A stretch of DNA of 64,000 nt. Origin: Candidatus Nanopelagicales bacterium. Lineage in GTDB: Bacteria; Actinomycetota; Actinomycetes; S36-B12. The stretch covers positions 1 through 64,000 of the forward strand of contig JAURFD010000009.1 in NCBI GenBank assembly GCA_030827125.1, written 5' to 3'. Shown here piece after piece: positions 7,820-16,326 of the stretch (position 1 is its first letter; each line of letters opens with the position of its first letter). Both the position numbers and the translations under genes were made by a program. The notes beneath the pieces were generated by a model. The model searched no databases. It worked only from the letters and a program-made list of their open reading frames with translations, and was not told the origin of the DNA.

Positions 7820-9517
7820 ATGGCCGAGTTCATCTACACCCTCCGCAAAGCACGCAAGGCACACGGCGACAAGGTCATCCTTGATGACGTCACCCTGTCG
7901 TTCCTGCCCGGCGCCAAGATCGGTGTGGTGGGCCCCAATGGCGCCGGCAAGTCCTCGCTGCTGAAGATCATGGCCGGTGTGGATCAGGTCTCCAACGGCG
8001 ATGCCATCCTCACGCCGGGGTTTTCGGTCGGGATCCTCTTGCAGGAGCCCATGCTGGACGAATCCAAGACCGTGCTGGAAAACGTAGAAGAGGGGGTCGC
8101 TGACACCAAGGCGATGCTCGATCGGTTCAACGAGATCAGTGCCGCAATGGCTGATCCCGACGCTGACTTCGACGCTCTCATGTCAGAGATGGGCACCCTG
8201 CAGGAGAAGATCGACCACCTCAACGCGTGGGACCTCGACTCCCAACTAGAGCAGGCCATGGATGCGCTGCGCTGTCCCGCCGGTGATGCCGACATCACGG
8301 TGCTCTCCGGTGGCGAGAAGCGACGGGTGGCACTGTGCAAACTCCTCCTCCAGCAGCCGGATCTCCTGCTGCTCGACGAGCCGACGAATCATCTCGACGC
8401 CGAGAGCGTGCAATGGCTCGAGCAGCACCTCGAGAAGTACCCAGGCACCGTCGTCGCCATCACCCACGATCGCTATTTCCTCGACAACGTGGCCCAATGG
8501 ATCCTCGAACTCGATCGCGGCCGAGCCTTCCCGTACGAGGGCAACTACTCGACGTACCTGGAAAAGAAGGCGGCTCGCCTCAAGGTCGAGGGTCAGCGCG
8601 ACGCGAAGATGAAGAAGCGTCTCGAGGACGAACTCGACTGGGTGCGCTCTAGTGCACGGGCGCGTCAGACTAAGAGCCGGGCACGCCTGGACCGCTACGA
8701 GGAGATGGCGGCCGAGGCTGAGAAGACCCGCAAGCTCGACTTCGACGAGATCCAGATTCCGCCCGGTCCGCGCCTGGGCAATGTCGTGGTCGAGGCCGAC
8801 CATCTCACCAAGGCGTTCGGCGATCGGATCCTGCTCGATGACCTGTCCTTCACCCTTCCCCGCAACGGCATCGTCGGTGTCATCGGCCCCAATGGCGTGG
8901 GCAAGACGACGCTTTTCCGCATGATCGTCGCGGCGGCCCAGGGGGGTTCCGACGACAAGGATGAATTGCCCACCTCCGGCGACATCAAGGTCGGGGAGAC
9001 GGTGAAGTTGTCCTACGTTGATCAGAGTCGCTCGGGACTCGATCCGGCCAAGAACGTGTGGGAGGTCGTCTCCGACGGCCTCGACTGGATCAAGGTTGGC
9101 AACGTCGAGATGCCCTCCCGCGCTTATGTGTCGGCCTTCGGCTTCAAGGGCCCGGATCAGCAGAAGCCATCCGGGGTGCTGTCCGGCGGTGAGCGCAACC
9201 GGTTGAACCTCGCGCTGACGCTCAAGATGGGCGGCAACCTGCTCCTTCTCGACGAGCCGACCAACGACCTCGACGTCGAGACGCTCGGATCGCTGGAGAA
9301 CGCGCTGCTGGAGTTCCCCGGCTGTGCGGTGATCACCTCGCACGACCGGTGGTTCCTGGACCGGATCGCCACGCACATCCTGGCCTACGAGGGCGATTCG
9401 CAGTGGTTCTGGTTCGAGGGCAATTTCGAGTCCTATGAGAAGAACAAGGTGGAGCGCCTCGGCGCCGAAGCCGCCCGTCCCCACCGCGCGACCTACCGCA
9501 AACTGACCCGGGGTTGA
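7820..9517 (+). CDS. ettA: energy-dependent translational throttle protein EttA (ABC-F)
   Basis: 565 residues, the normal size for EttA. There are two ATPase domains: Walker A GPNGAGKSS and signature LSGGEKRRVALCKLLL in the first, GPNGVGKTT and LSGGERNRLNLALTL in the second, each followed by LLLDEPTNHLD or LLLDEPTNDLD. The long insert before LNAWDLDSQL is the arm that contacts the ribosomal L1 stalk, and the charged linker KKRLEDELDWVRSSARARQTKSRARL is typical of EttA. There are no membrane segments. The protein gates ribosome entry into elongation according to ATP/ADP. Start chosen by the -10 box and family N-terminus (MAEFIYTLRKARKAHGDK). Confidence 0.97.
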   Translation: MAEFIYTLRKARKAHGDKVILDDVTLSFLPGAKIGVVGPNGAGKSSLLKIMAGVDQVSNGDAILTPGFSVGILLQEPMLDESKTVLENVEEGVADTKAMLDRFNEISAAMADPDADFDALMSEMGTLQEKIDHLNAWDLDSQLEQAMDALRCPAGDADITVLSGGEKRRVALCKLLLQQPDLLLLDEPTNHLDAESVQWLEQHLEKYPGTVVAITHDRYFLDNVAQWILELDRGRAFPYEGNYSTYLEKKAARLKVEGQRDAKMKKRLEDELDWVRSSARARQTKSRARLDRYEEMAAEAEKTRKLDFDEIQIPPGPRLGNVVVEADHLTKAFGDRILLDDLSFTLPRNGIVGVIGPNGVGKTTLFRMIVAAAQGGSDDKDELPTSGDIKVGETVKLSYVDQSRSGLDPAKNVWEVVSDGLDWIKVGNVEMPSRAYVSAFGFKGPDQQKPSGVLSGGERNRLNLALTLKMGGNLLLLDEPTNDLDVETLGSLENALLEFPGCAVITSHDRWFLDRIATHILAYEGDSQWFWFEGNFESYEKNKVERLGAEAARPHRATYRKLTRG

Positions 9518-9572
9518 TGGGCCTCATCGGGGCCAAGTTGCCGGACTCCGTTGCGGGCGTCACGCTAGCCAT

Positions 9573-9611
9573 ATGACCGAGTCGGCCGACACCCATGGCG
9601 GTGACGCGTGA
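9573..9611 (+). CDS. possible 12-codon leader peptide
   Basis: ATG 9573 opens a 12-residue frame whose TGA overlaps the GTG start at 9608 of the next gene. A CACGCT hexamer ends 6 nt before the ATG, matching the leaderless pattern seen elsewhere here. It may serve for translational coupling, but it is too short to support by content. Confidence 0.25.
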   Translation: MTESADTHGGDA

Positions 9612-10258
9612 CGTCCACGGCCACGCAGGTCACCCTCCCCGCTCATGAGGGCCGGCTCCTCGGTGCTCACCTCGATCGGCTGCGCAACTGGGATGCCGGC
9701 GCCTCGGTGCGGCTCGTCGCCCGGGGTCAGGCGATCGGCGTTTACTCCGCTCCGCCGATGAACGTCCTGGCCTTCGCCGCCCTGCCTCTCAGCCGCCCCG
9801 TCGCCGAGGAGATGGACGTCACCATGACGCTGTCCTCCCTCAGTACCGCTCTGGAGGCCGGGGCCGAAGGGGCGACGCTGACCATGAGCGATGACGTGCT
9901 CACTCCGACACCGGCCCTGTCGATGCTGCCCCCCACAGACGCCTGGCATCTACCGATTCAGGGGGTCGCGGGTGATGTCATCCCGCTCGTGGAGGAATCA
10001 ATCACCGAGTTCAAGACGCGGGCGCCCTACGTTGCCGACACTCAGATCCTGGCCGACCAGATCTGGGACCGCGCGGCCTTCGGTGGATTGCCGATGCGAG
10101 TCCTGCACGCCGCCCGTCGACTGGGCTTCCTCGTCGACGATGGTTCGCGTGTCACGGCGTGTACGACGTCGGGATGGAAGCGGTTCACCACCGTGCGCGG
10201 ACAGGTCTTTTTGCGCACGGTGCCTCCGGGCCAGCGGCCCCTCCGTGTCGTCCGGTGA
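9608..10258 (+). CDS. conserved hypothetical protein (216 aa)
   Basis: The protein has 216 residues and is cytosolic with no signal peptide. The first half (about 1-105) is beta-rich (VRLVARGQAIGVYSAPPMNVLAFAALPLSRPV), and the second half is helical with VEESITEFKTRAPYVADTQILADQIWDRAAFGGLPMR and an apparent winged-helix-like end (VLHAARRLGFLVDDGSRVTACTTSGWKRF). This could be a nucleic-acid-binding or regulatory domain, but no family is identified. It stands between ettA and the haemoglobin gene, where actinobacteria often keep a conserved unknown. GTG start; a short upstream frame may couple to it. Confidence 0.7.
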   Translation: MTSTATQVTLPAHEGRLLGAHLDRLRNWDAGASVRLVARGQAIGVYSAPPMNVLAFAALPLSRPVAEEMDVTMTLSSLSTALEAGAEGATLTMSDDVLTPTPALSMLPPTDAWHLPIQGVAGDVIPLVEESITEFKTRAPYVADTQILADQIWDRAAFGGLPMRVLHAARRLGFLVDDGSRVTACTTSGWKRFTTVRGQVFLRTVPPGQRPLRVVR

Positions 10259-10261
10259 CGG

Positions 10262-10651
10262 TTACCCGTCCGCGTTCACCATCGCAAAGGCTGCCCGACT
10301 GAGGTAGTCCCAGAGTTCGTCCTCGTCGGCGGGCGGCATACCTCGGGCCTTCACGGCGGCCCCCATGTGCTGGAGCCAGCGGTCGTGGGCGTCGCGGTTG
10401 ACCTGGTACGGCGAGTGCCGCATCCGAAGTCGTGGGTGGCCGCGCAGGTCTGAGTAGGTCGTCGGGCCGCCCCAGTACTGCTCGAGAAACATCCTCAGGC
10501 GCTCCTCCGCGGGTCCGAGGTCGTCCTCGGGATACATCGCCCGCAGGACCGGATCGGCGGCGACACCGGTGTAGAAGTCGTGCACGAGGGCGCTGAAGAA
10601 CTCATGTCCCCCGAAGCGCTCGTACGGGCTGGTCTCGCTGGCATCGCTCAC
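10262..10651 (-). CDS. glbO: group II truncated haemoglobin (trHbO)
   Basis: 129 residues, the normal length of trHbO. It has SPYERFGGHEFFSALVHDFYTGVAADPVLRAMYPEDDL (B-C-E region, with Phe/Tyr distal residues), LEQYWGGPTTYSDLRGHPRLRMRH where the last His is the proximal haem ligand, and a conserved WLQHM with the G8 Trp. It binds O2/NO at a membrane-proximal haem and is thought to support respiration or NO detoxification. The GTG start at 10651 has a CACAAT hexamer 6 nt upstream. It is convergent with the hypothetical gene, 3 nt apart. M. tuberculosis keeps glbO close to pepN as well. Confidence 0.95.
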   Translation of the reverse strand: MSDASETSPYERFGGHEFFSALVHDFYTGVAADPVLRAMYPEDDLGPAEERLRMFLEQYWGGPTTYSDLRGHPRLRMRHSPYQVNRDAHDRWLQHMGAAVKARGMPPADEDELWDYLSRAAFAMVNADG

Positions 10652-10688
10652 CGGTCCATTGTGGCCGGTCGATGTCAGACCGGCGACC

Positions 10689-10694
10689 TAGCCT
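10689..10694 (+). promoter_or_regulatory. -10 box (TAGCCT) of a leaderless gene
   Basis: TAGCCT ends 7 nt before ATG 10702. It lies back to back with the glbO promoter region. Confidence 0.45.
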
Positions 10695-10701
10695 GCCGGG
10701 T

Positions 10702-11169
10702 ATGGATCATCAAGTGGGTCTGGGCACCCTCACGGCGGTGGAACGACGACAGACCGCGCGACTGCGCCGGGCGATCCGCGACAAGGGCTGGGCGCTGTCG
10801 CAGGGGTGCATCGAAGTCGACGGTCGGCACGTGGAGGCTCGCTACACCGCGGGCCTGACCCGGCAGCATGGGCATCCCGAACTCATCGTGGTCGGCTGGC
10901 CCATGCCTCGGGAACGCGATGTCCTCGAGGGAATCATCGATCATGTGGCGACGGGGCAGGCCCTGGAGCCGTGCTGGGTTACCTTCGGCGATCGACGCTT
11001 GGCACTGGTGACCGTGGACCACCCCGAGCTCCTCTGGCTCACCCACCTCGTCTACGGCCTCGAGGGTCATCCGGTCAGCGCACTCCAACTCGTCGCCCCG
11101 GATGATCGTGGGCGCTGGCCCTGGGCTGGCGGGGACGGCGTACTCCTCGGCCGCTGGCCTTTCGACTAG
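10702..11169 (+). CDS. DUF4262-like protein
   Basis: 155 residues from ATG 10702. The pattern YTAGLTRQHGHPELIVVGWP, followed by ILDHV-like residues and a region of VTFGDRRLALVTVDHPELLWLTHLVYG, fits DUF4262 proteins, which are small actinobacterial proteins of unknown role. No signal peptide or membrane segment is present. It is divergent from glbO with only 50 nt between the starts, and convergent with the kinase-like gene downstream. Confidence 0.7.
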   Translation: MDHQVGLGTLTAVERRQTARLRRAIRDKGWALSQGCIEVDGRHVEARYTAGLTRQHGHPELIVVGWPMPRERDVLEGIIDHVATGQALEPCWVTFGDRRLALVTVDHPELLWLTHLVYGLEGHPVSALQLVAPDDRGRWPWAGGDGVLLGRWPFD

Positions 11170-11175
11170 GTCCTG

Positions 11176-11199
11176 CTGAGCGCCCAGCCGGCCGCTCAG
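11176..11199. terminator. candidate bidirectional hairpin terminator
   Basis: CTGAGCG (11176-11182) pairs with CGCTCAG (11193-11199) across a 10-nt loop, between two convergent genes. It overlaps the stop codon of the minus-strand gene and is only a 7-bp stem. Confidence 0.4.
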
Positions 11200-12458
11200 G
11201 CGTGCGCGACCTCGTCGCCGACACCGTCGATGACGTGGCGGAAGTCCACGGTCGCGTCAAGCCCACACAGCAGTGCGACGGTGCCCATCACCGCGCGATG
11301 TTCGAGGAGGTAGTCCGGCGGGAACCGTAGTCGACTGGCACCTTGAAGGGCCTGAACCGGGTCCTGGAACTGCTGGGACCGACCCTGCAGCCATTCGCGG
11401 CTGAAGGTGAACTCCTCGCGGGAGTAGGGGCGCACGTCGGGGTCGAGCATCTCGATCAGTTGGGCGGTCGTCGTGGACTCGGCGACGAGGCCTGCATCGC
11501 GCCACGCATCGAGCACCTCGTCGTCGCGGCCCTCGGTGGTCAGGATCAGCGTCTGGGCGAAGAGGTGCGTAAACAGCCCGGAGTCGTCCGCGACACTGCC
11601 GAAGTCGAGCACGGCGAGGCGGTTATCGTCGAGGAGGCGGAAGTTGCCCGGGTGCGGGTCCGCATGCGTGGCTCCCACCAATCGGGGGGACCAGAAGCAG
11701 AAGCGGGCCAGGGCTCGTCCCGCAGCATCGCGACGGTGGGCGGGCTCGTTGGCAAGGGCGGTGAACGGTGTCCCGTCGATCCACTCGGTCACGAGGATTG
11801 TCTTGGTGGCCATGAGGACCTTGGGAATGACGATGCCCTCGGGCTCCCAGGCTCGACGGAAACTCTCTTGCCATTCGGCCTCGTGGGTGTAGTCGAGTTC
11901 CTCGATGAGACGCTCGGCGTGCTCGTCGATGAGCGCCTTGACGTCAAGGGTTGGCAGCAGTCGACCCACGAGCGGGGCCATTGCTCGAAGTTGGAGCATG
12001 TCCGCCTTGACGACCTTCGGGGCATCGGCGTACTGCACCTTGATGGCGACTGGAGTCCCGTCGGTCCAGGTGCCGCGGTGCACCTGACCGAGGCTGGCCG
12101 CCGCGATGGCCTCGGGTTCCACCGTGACTCCGGGTGGGAGTTGCGCGAGCTGCTTTTCGATGGTCTTGAGGGGCTGCGGCTTGGCGTCCTCATAAAGGCG
12201 GGTCAGGGCGGTGAGTTGCGCGGCCTGCTCCGGCGGCAGTGCCGAGGAGAAGACGGCGAGTGCCTGACCGAACTTCAGCGCCGGTCCGCGGGCCTTCGCC
12301 AGCGCGGCCGTGAGGGTCTCGACGGACGCCGCGGTCGCCTTCGCGTACACCGCATCCCGGTCGGCACCGAAGGCGGTGGCCGTCGCCGCACCCGCGAGTC
12401 GTGCTCCGGTGCTCACTGGAACGGAAGCCAGTGACGCGGCGCGTCGAATCAATCCCAT
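11196..12458 (-). CDS. ABC1/UbiB-family atypical kinase (AarF-like)
   Basis: 420 residues. It carries the signature KFGQALAVFSSALPPE (the KxGQ motif unique to ADCK/UbiB), AAASLGQVHRGTW in place of a glycine-rich loop, VAIKVQY with the ATP-binding Lys, THADPHPGNF as catalytic loop and LDFGSV as metal-binding DFG. In quinone-using bacteria UbiB acts in isoprenoid-quinone biosynthesis; actinobacterial homologues are of uncertain role. The ATG follows GAGGA, and the start lies 14 nt after the stop of the upstream SDR/DUF2867 gene, so the two are co-transcribed. Confidence 0.9.
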   Translation of the reverse strand: MGLIRRAASLASVPVSTGARLAGAATATAFGADRDAVYAKATAASVETLTAALAKARGPALKFGQALAVFSSALPPEQAAQLTALTRLYEDAKPQPLKTIEKQLAQLPPGVTVEPEAIAAASLGQVHRGTWTDGTPVAIKVQYADAPKVVKADMLQLRAMAPLVGRLLPTLDVKALIDEHAERLIEELDYTHEAEWQESFRRAWEPEGIVIPKVLMATKTILVTEWIDGTPFTALANEPAHRRDAAGRALARFCFWSPRLVGATHADPHPGNFRLLDDNRLAVLDFGSVADDSGLFTHLFAQTLILTTEGRDDEVLDAWRDAGLVAESTTTAQLIEMLDPDVRPYSREEFTFSREWLQGRSQQFQDPVQALQGASRLRFPPDYLLEHRAVMGTVALLCGLDATVDFRHVIDGVGDEVAHA

Positions 12459-12472
12459 GATGTCCTCATCAC

Positions 12473-13972
12473 TCAGGCGGCTGGTGCCGCGCCATCGGGC
12501 TGCTGGTCCGGGAGACGCCCTGCCTCGTCAACAGTGTGACGCGCCATCGCGGGGAATACGAATCGGTGGAAGGGGGCCACCGACCACCAGTAGGCGTGGC
12601 CGCTCAGGCCGCGGGGCACGAACAGGGCGCGCTGGGTCAGGCGAGCTCCATCAGGCGTGGGGTCGATGGTGAACTCGAGCCAGGCGAGTCCAGGCATCTT
12701 CATCTCGGCCCGCAGGCGCAGCAGTCGGGGTGGAATCCGCTCCTCGACGCGCCAGAAATCAACCGCGTCCCCGACCCGTAGGCGTTCGGGATCGCGACGG
12801 CCACGACGCAGCCCCACGCCACCGACGACGCGGTCCATCGCGCCACGGATCTCCCACAGCAGGCGCGCCGACTTCCAGCCGTGCGCTCCACCGATGCGCT
12901 CAACCGAGCGCCACACCTGTTGCGGACTGGAGGACGTCTCGACGACCCGCACATCTGTGTAGATCGTGCCGCCACTCCATTCAGGGTCGGACGGGAGGGG
13001 CTCGCTCGGCGCCCCCGGGTAGGACGCCGACGACCACCGCGTCGTGACATCGCGATCGCGCACTCGAGCCAGGGCCAGTTCGACGGCCCGGTCAAAGGGC
13101 AGCAGGCCCTCGGGAGGGTCGGGGATGAGGCGTCGGATCCGGTCATCGCGGCATACCGCCGGATGGCGCAGGGATTCGACGAGTGGGCGGGCTAGCGACC
13201 GCGGGACCGGTGTCACCACTCCGACCCAGTGACTGGACAGGCTGGGCGTGAGCACGTTGATGGGCCAGATGATGCGACGACCGAGGCCTGCCACCGCGGC
13301 GTACCGCCGCATCATTTCCTCGTAGGTGAGGACCTCAGGGCCGCCAATGTCAAAGATGCCGGTGACCTCGGGCGGTAGATCGGCGGCGGACGTGAGGTAG
13401 CGCAACACATCGCGCACCGCGATCGGCTGCGTGCGCTGACGTACCCATCGCGGCGTCACCATGGCTGGGAGGCGTTCGGTGAGATAGCGCAGCATTTCGA
13501 AGGATGCCGAGCCAGAGCCGATGATGACGCCGGCGCGCAATTCGATTGTGGGGACTCCGGATGCCGCGAGGATGCGGCCGACTTCGACGCGCGAGCGCAT
13601 ATGCGGGCTGGCGCTGCGCTCGGCACCGACCGGAGCGAGGCCGCCGAGGTAGATCATGCGTTGCACGCCTTCATCACGCGCTGCCGCGGAGAAGTTCGTG
13701 GCGATACGGCGTTCCTCACGTTCGAGCTCGTCGCCGCGCTGAAGTGAGTGCAGGAGGTAGTAGGCAACCTCCACTCCTGCGAGGGCGTGGTGAGCGGCCT
13801 CGGGATCACCGGCATCGCCCGCGATGACATCCACCCGATCGAACCAGGAGCGATCGCGCAGTCTCTCGGGATGCCGCGCGAGGACGCGCACCTGATGCCC
13901 GGCGTCGAGCAGCAGCGGGACCAGTCGGCCGCCGATGTAGCCGGTGGCGCCGGTCACCAAGATGGTTGACAT
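12473..13972 (-). CDS. NAD(P)-binding epimerase-like protein with C-terminal DUF2867
   Basis: 499 residues. The N-terminal ~300 residues are an atypical short-chain dehydrogenase (Rossmann loop TGATGYIGGRL at residues 7-17, LARHPERL, YYLLHSLQRG, IYLGGLAP, ELRAGVIIGSGSASFEMLRYL). The C-terminal part (about 330-485) is DUF2867, with SRPBCC-like WRSVERIGGAHGWKSARLLWEIRG and FTIDPTPDGARLTQRALFVPRGLSGHAYWW. This fusion is common in actinobacteria, and the substrate is unknown. It is the first gene of a two-gene operon with the UbiB-like kinase. Confidence 0.88.
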   Translation of the reverse strand: MSTILVTGATGYIGGRLVPLLLDAGHQVRVLARHPERLRDRSWFDRVDVIAGDAGDPEAAHHALAGVEVAYYLLHSLQRGDELEREERRIATNFSAAARDEGVQRMIYLGGLAPVGAERSASPHMRSRVEVGRILAASGVPTIELRAGVIIGSGSASFEMLRYLTERLPAMVTPRWVRQRTQPIAVRDVLRYLTSAADLPPEVTGIFDIGGPEVLTYEEMMRRYAAVAGLGRRIIWPINVLTPSLSSHWVGVVTPVPRSLARPLVESLRHPAVCRDDRIRRLIPDPPEGLLPFDRAVELALARVRDRDVTTRWSSASYPGAPSEPLPSDPEWSGGTIYTDVRVVETSSSPQQVWRSVERIGGAHGWKSARLLWEIRGAMDRVVGGVGLRRGRRDPERLRVGDAVDFWRVEERIPPRLLRLRAEMKMPGLAWLEFTIDPTPDGARLTQRALFVPRGLSGHAYWWSVAPFHRFVFPAMARHTVDEAGRLPDQQPDGAAPAA

Positions 13973-14021
13973 GCCCCCATCCTCGCGCTGAAAGGGCAGG
14001 TTCGCAGCGCAGCGCCGGTAG

Positions 14022-14177
14022 GGTCCGAATTACCGCGGACCTTCCGGTGCCGACCGGCAGCGCGGAGGCAAGTCGATCAAGGCTGCCTGGGCGTCGTGGG
14101 CCGGTGTTTCGGTGATCGGGCCTTGGGGAGCCGGGATGCTCATCTGGACCCTCAACGAGCGTTTCGGCGATCGCTAG
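14022..14177 (+). pseudogene. possible remnant of a small membrane protein
   Basis: A stop-bounded frame of 51 codons reads like a genuine protein end: a basic start (RQRGGKSIKA), a hydrophobic Trp/Gly segment (AWASWAGVSVIGPWGAGMLIW), then TLNERFGDR and TAG. The frame has no ATG, GTG or TTG before the membrane segment, so it cannot start properly. Either an upstream part has been lost or an unusual start is used. The call rests on amino-acid character only. Confidence 0.25.
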
Positions 14178-14181
14178 CGCC

Positions 14182-14228
14182 TTCTTTCGTCACATCAGGG
14201 GGCTTAGCCCGGCAATCTGACGAAAGAA
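14182..14228. terminator. hairpin between convergent frames
   Basis: TTCTTTCGTCA (14182-14192) pairs perfectly with TGACGAAAGAA (14218-14228). The intervening 25 nt contain a smaller GGGCT/AGCCC pairing. It sits just after the small frame ending at 14177 and just before the stop of the peptidase gene, as expected of a bidirectional terminator. GCGATCGCTAG occurs on both sides of it (from 14167 and from 14231). Confidence 0.65.
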
Positions 14229-14238
14229 CGAGCGATCG

Positions 14239-16314
14239 CTAGTCCATCCCGGTCCAGCGCGCTGCGAAGGCAAGGATGTCTGCGGACTCCTCGACCGAGC
14301 GGTTGAGCGAACGAGCCCCATGGCCCACTTCGCTCTCGCCGCGGAAGACGACCGGACGATCCGAGGTGGTGGCGTGCTGGACGGCGGCGCACATCTTGCG
14401 GGCGTGCATGGGATCGGTGCGCGTGTCACTGTCGAAGGACACGAACATTGTCGCCGGGTACGCCGTGCCATCGCTGACGCGGTGGTACGGCGAATAGCCC
14501 AGCAACCATTCCAACTGCTCCGGGATGTCCGGGTCTCCGTACTCCACCGTCCAGGTCGGTCCCAACTCTGACGTCGTGTAGCGAATCATGTCGAGCAGGG
14601 GCGCGACGCAAATGACGGCGTTCATCAGGTCCGGCCGCTGGGTCATCGCGGCGCCCACAAGAAGTCCGCCGTTGGAACCACCGTTGACTGCAAGTTGCTC
14701 CGATGTTGTCCATCCATTGTTGATGAGCCACTCAGCGGCTGCGTGGAAGTCATCGAAGACGTTCTGCTTGTTGCCGAGCATGCCGGCCCGGTGCCACTCC
14801 TCGCCTTCCTCGCCACCACCGCGCAGGTTGGCAACCGCCCAGACACCGCCCGCCTCGACCCACGACAGGATCGTCGCGGAGTACGCCGGCGAGAGCGGAA
14901 TACCGAAGCCGCCGTAGCCGTAGAGGATCGTTGGTCGCGGGCGGTCCGGCTCCGCGGTGGGGGAGATCACGAACATGCGCACCTCGGTGCCATCGGCCGA
15001 GGCGTAGGTCACCTGCTGCGAGTGCACGCTCGGCACTTCCACGGTGCCGGGAGGGGCTTCCCACACCGCGATATCCCCCGTCCGCTCGTCGAAGGAGTAG
15101 ACCGTAGGCACTGTCGTGTGGTCGGTGTAGATGAACCACCCCACCGAACCACCGGCGGGCTGCTCCAACGGGCCGGCCACGGTGCCCGCGCCGGGAAGCT
15201 CAACGTGTCGCAGCAACTCGCCGGTCTCCAGATCGTGAACGGTGAGTTCGCTCACGACATGCCGCGTCCACGCAACGAGGAGGACCGGCCGCATGATGTC
15301 GGGGCCGTCCAAGATCGCGTAGCCCTCGAGGACGGCCTCAGGATCCTCGGGGAGGAGTTCGCGCCACTGGTGCGTGAAGAGTTCATCGGGTGTGCAGACC
15401 AGCAGGCGGCCGCGCGGGGCATCGAGGTCGGTGGAGATGTAGAACAGGTTGTTGCGACCGACATGGATACCGGTCTGGGCGTCGATGTCGCCTTGAACGA
15501 GGCGGAACGCCGGAGACGTGGCCGGGCTCGCCGTGAGATCGGCCATCCACAGGTCATTGCGCGGCTCAGTGCCCTCGGACGCCGAGATTTGCAGCCAACG
15601 GCCGTTGCGGCTGACTTCGACGCCGTAGTAGTTGGTCTTGTTCATGCCCGCGCCGAAGATGAGAACGTCGTTCTCGTCCGCGTCCGCGCCGACGGTGTGC
15701 AAGTAGACGCGACGGTGGAACTGACGCTCGGCCTCCGGTAGCAACTCCGGCGCGATTCGGCGTACGTAGTAGAACTGCTCACCACCGGGCAGCCAGGCAA
15801 CGGGGGAGTAGCGGCAACGGTCGATGCCGTCCTCGAGGCGCTCGCCGGTGGCGGTGTCGATGATGGCGAGGATGGACTCCTCATCGCCCCCGACGGAGTA
15901 CTGGAGGGCGACTCGATCACCCTCCTTGCTCGGCTGCCAGGAGTCCAGCGTCGTGAGACCGTCCGGATCTACGGTGATGGGATCGAAGAGGACGCGTGGC
16001 TCGCCGACGCCGAGTCGGACGTAGAGCACCGGGAACTGTTGCCCCGGGTCGCGGCGGGTGAAGAAGGTCCAGTCGCCCCGACGGTAGGGCGGGGACACTG
16101 AGCCGGATCCCATGAGGGCCTCGATGCGCTCGGCGAAATCATCGCGTCGCACCCATGCCGCGCGTTCGACCTCCATGAGGTCATCCTGGGCGGCTCGCCA
16201 CGCTTGCGTGCGCGGGTCATCGGCGACCTCGAGCCAGCGGTAGGGATCAGGGACCCCGCGTCCGCGATAGTCATCGACGAGGTCAAGTCGCTCAGCGTCT
16301 GGATAGGTCGGCAC
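14239..16314 (-). CDS. prolyl oligopeptidase family serine peptidase (S9A)
   Basis: 691 residues, standard for prolyl oligopeptidase. The N-terminus (DDYRGRGVPDPYRWLE) and the central seven-bladed propeller repeats (WTFFTRRDPGQQFPVLYVR, YSPVAWLPGGEQFYYVRR) precede the C-terminal hydrolase domain with YGYGGFGIPLSP, NLRGGGEEGEEWHRAG and GGSNGGLLVGAAM (nucleophile Ser). The end carries FVSFDSDTRTDPMHARKM (Asp) and EVGHG (His). It hydrolyses proline-containing peptides. No signal peptide is present. The GTG start at 16314 is supported by a TAAGGT box 6 nt upstream. Confidence 0.95.
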   Translation of the reverse strand: MPTYPDAERLDLVDDYRGRGVPDPYRWLEVADDPRTQAWRAAQDDLMEVERAAWVRRDDFAERIEALMGSGSVSPPYRRGDWTFFTRRDPGQQFPVLYVRLGVGEPRVLFDPITVDPDGLTTLDSWQPSKEGDRVALQYSVGGDEESILAIIDTATGERLEDGIDRCRYSPVAWLPGGEQFYYVRRIAPELLPEAERQFHRRVYLHTVGADADENDVLIFGAGMNKTNYYGVEVSRNGRWLQISASEGTEPRNDLWMADLTASPATSPAFRLVQGDIDAQTGIHVGRNNLFYISTDLDAPRGRLLVCTPDELFTHQWRELLPEDPEAVLEGYAILDGPDIMRPVLLVAWTRHVVSELTVHDLETGELLRHVELPGAGTVAGPLEQPAGGSVGWFIYTDHTTVPTVYSFDERTGDIAVWEAPPGTVEVPSVHSQQVTYASADGTEVRMFVISPTAEPDRPRPTILYGYGGFGIPLSPAYSATILSWVEAGGVWAVANLRGGGEEGEEWHRAGMLGNKQNVFDDFHAAAEWLINNGWTTSEQLAVNGGSNGGLLVGAAMTQRPDLMNAVICVAPLLDMIRYTTSELGPTWTVEYGDPDIPEQLEWLLGYSPYHRVSDGTAYPATMFVSFDSDTRTDPMHARKMCAAVQHATTSDRPVVFRGESEVGHGARSLNRSVEESADILAFAARWTGMD

Positions 16315-16320
16315 TCGTCG

Positions 16321-16326
16321 ACCTTA
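16321..16326 (-). promoter_or_regulatory. -10 box (TAAGGT) of the prolyl oligopeptidase gene
   Basis: On the minus strand TAAGGT ends 6 nt before the GTG at 16314 without a ribosome site. It overlaps the last codons of the transporter gene upstream. Confidence 0.45.

Noticed and set aside
11343..12434. A 363-codon open frame on the plus strand opposite the UbiB-like kinase
   Set aside because: It is a high-GC antisense shadow. The minus strand has full kinase motifs, and the plus translation is low-complexity Gly/Arg/Leu with no domain.
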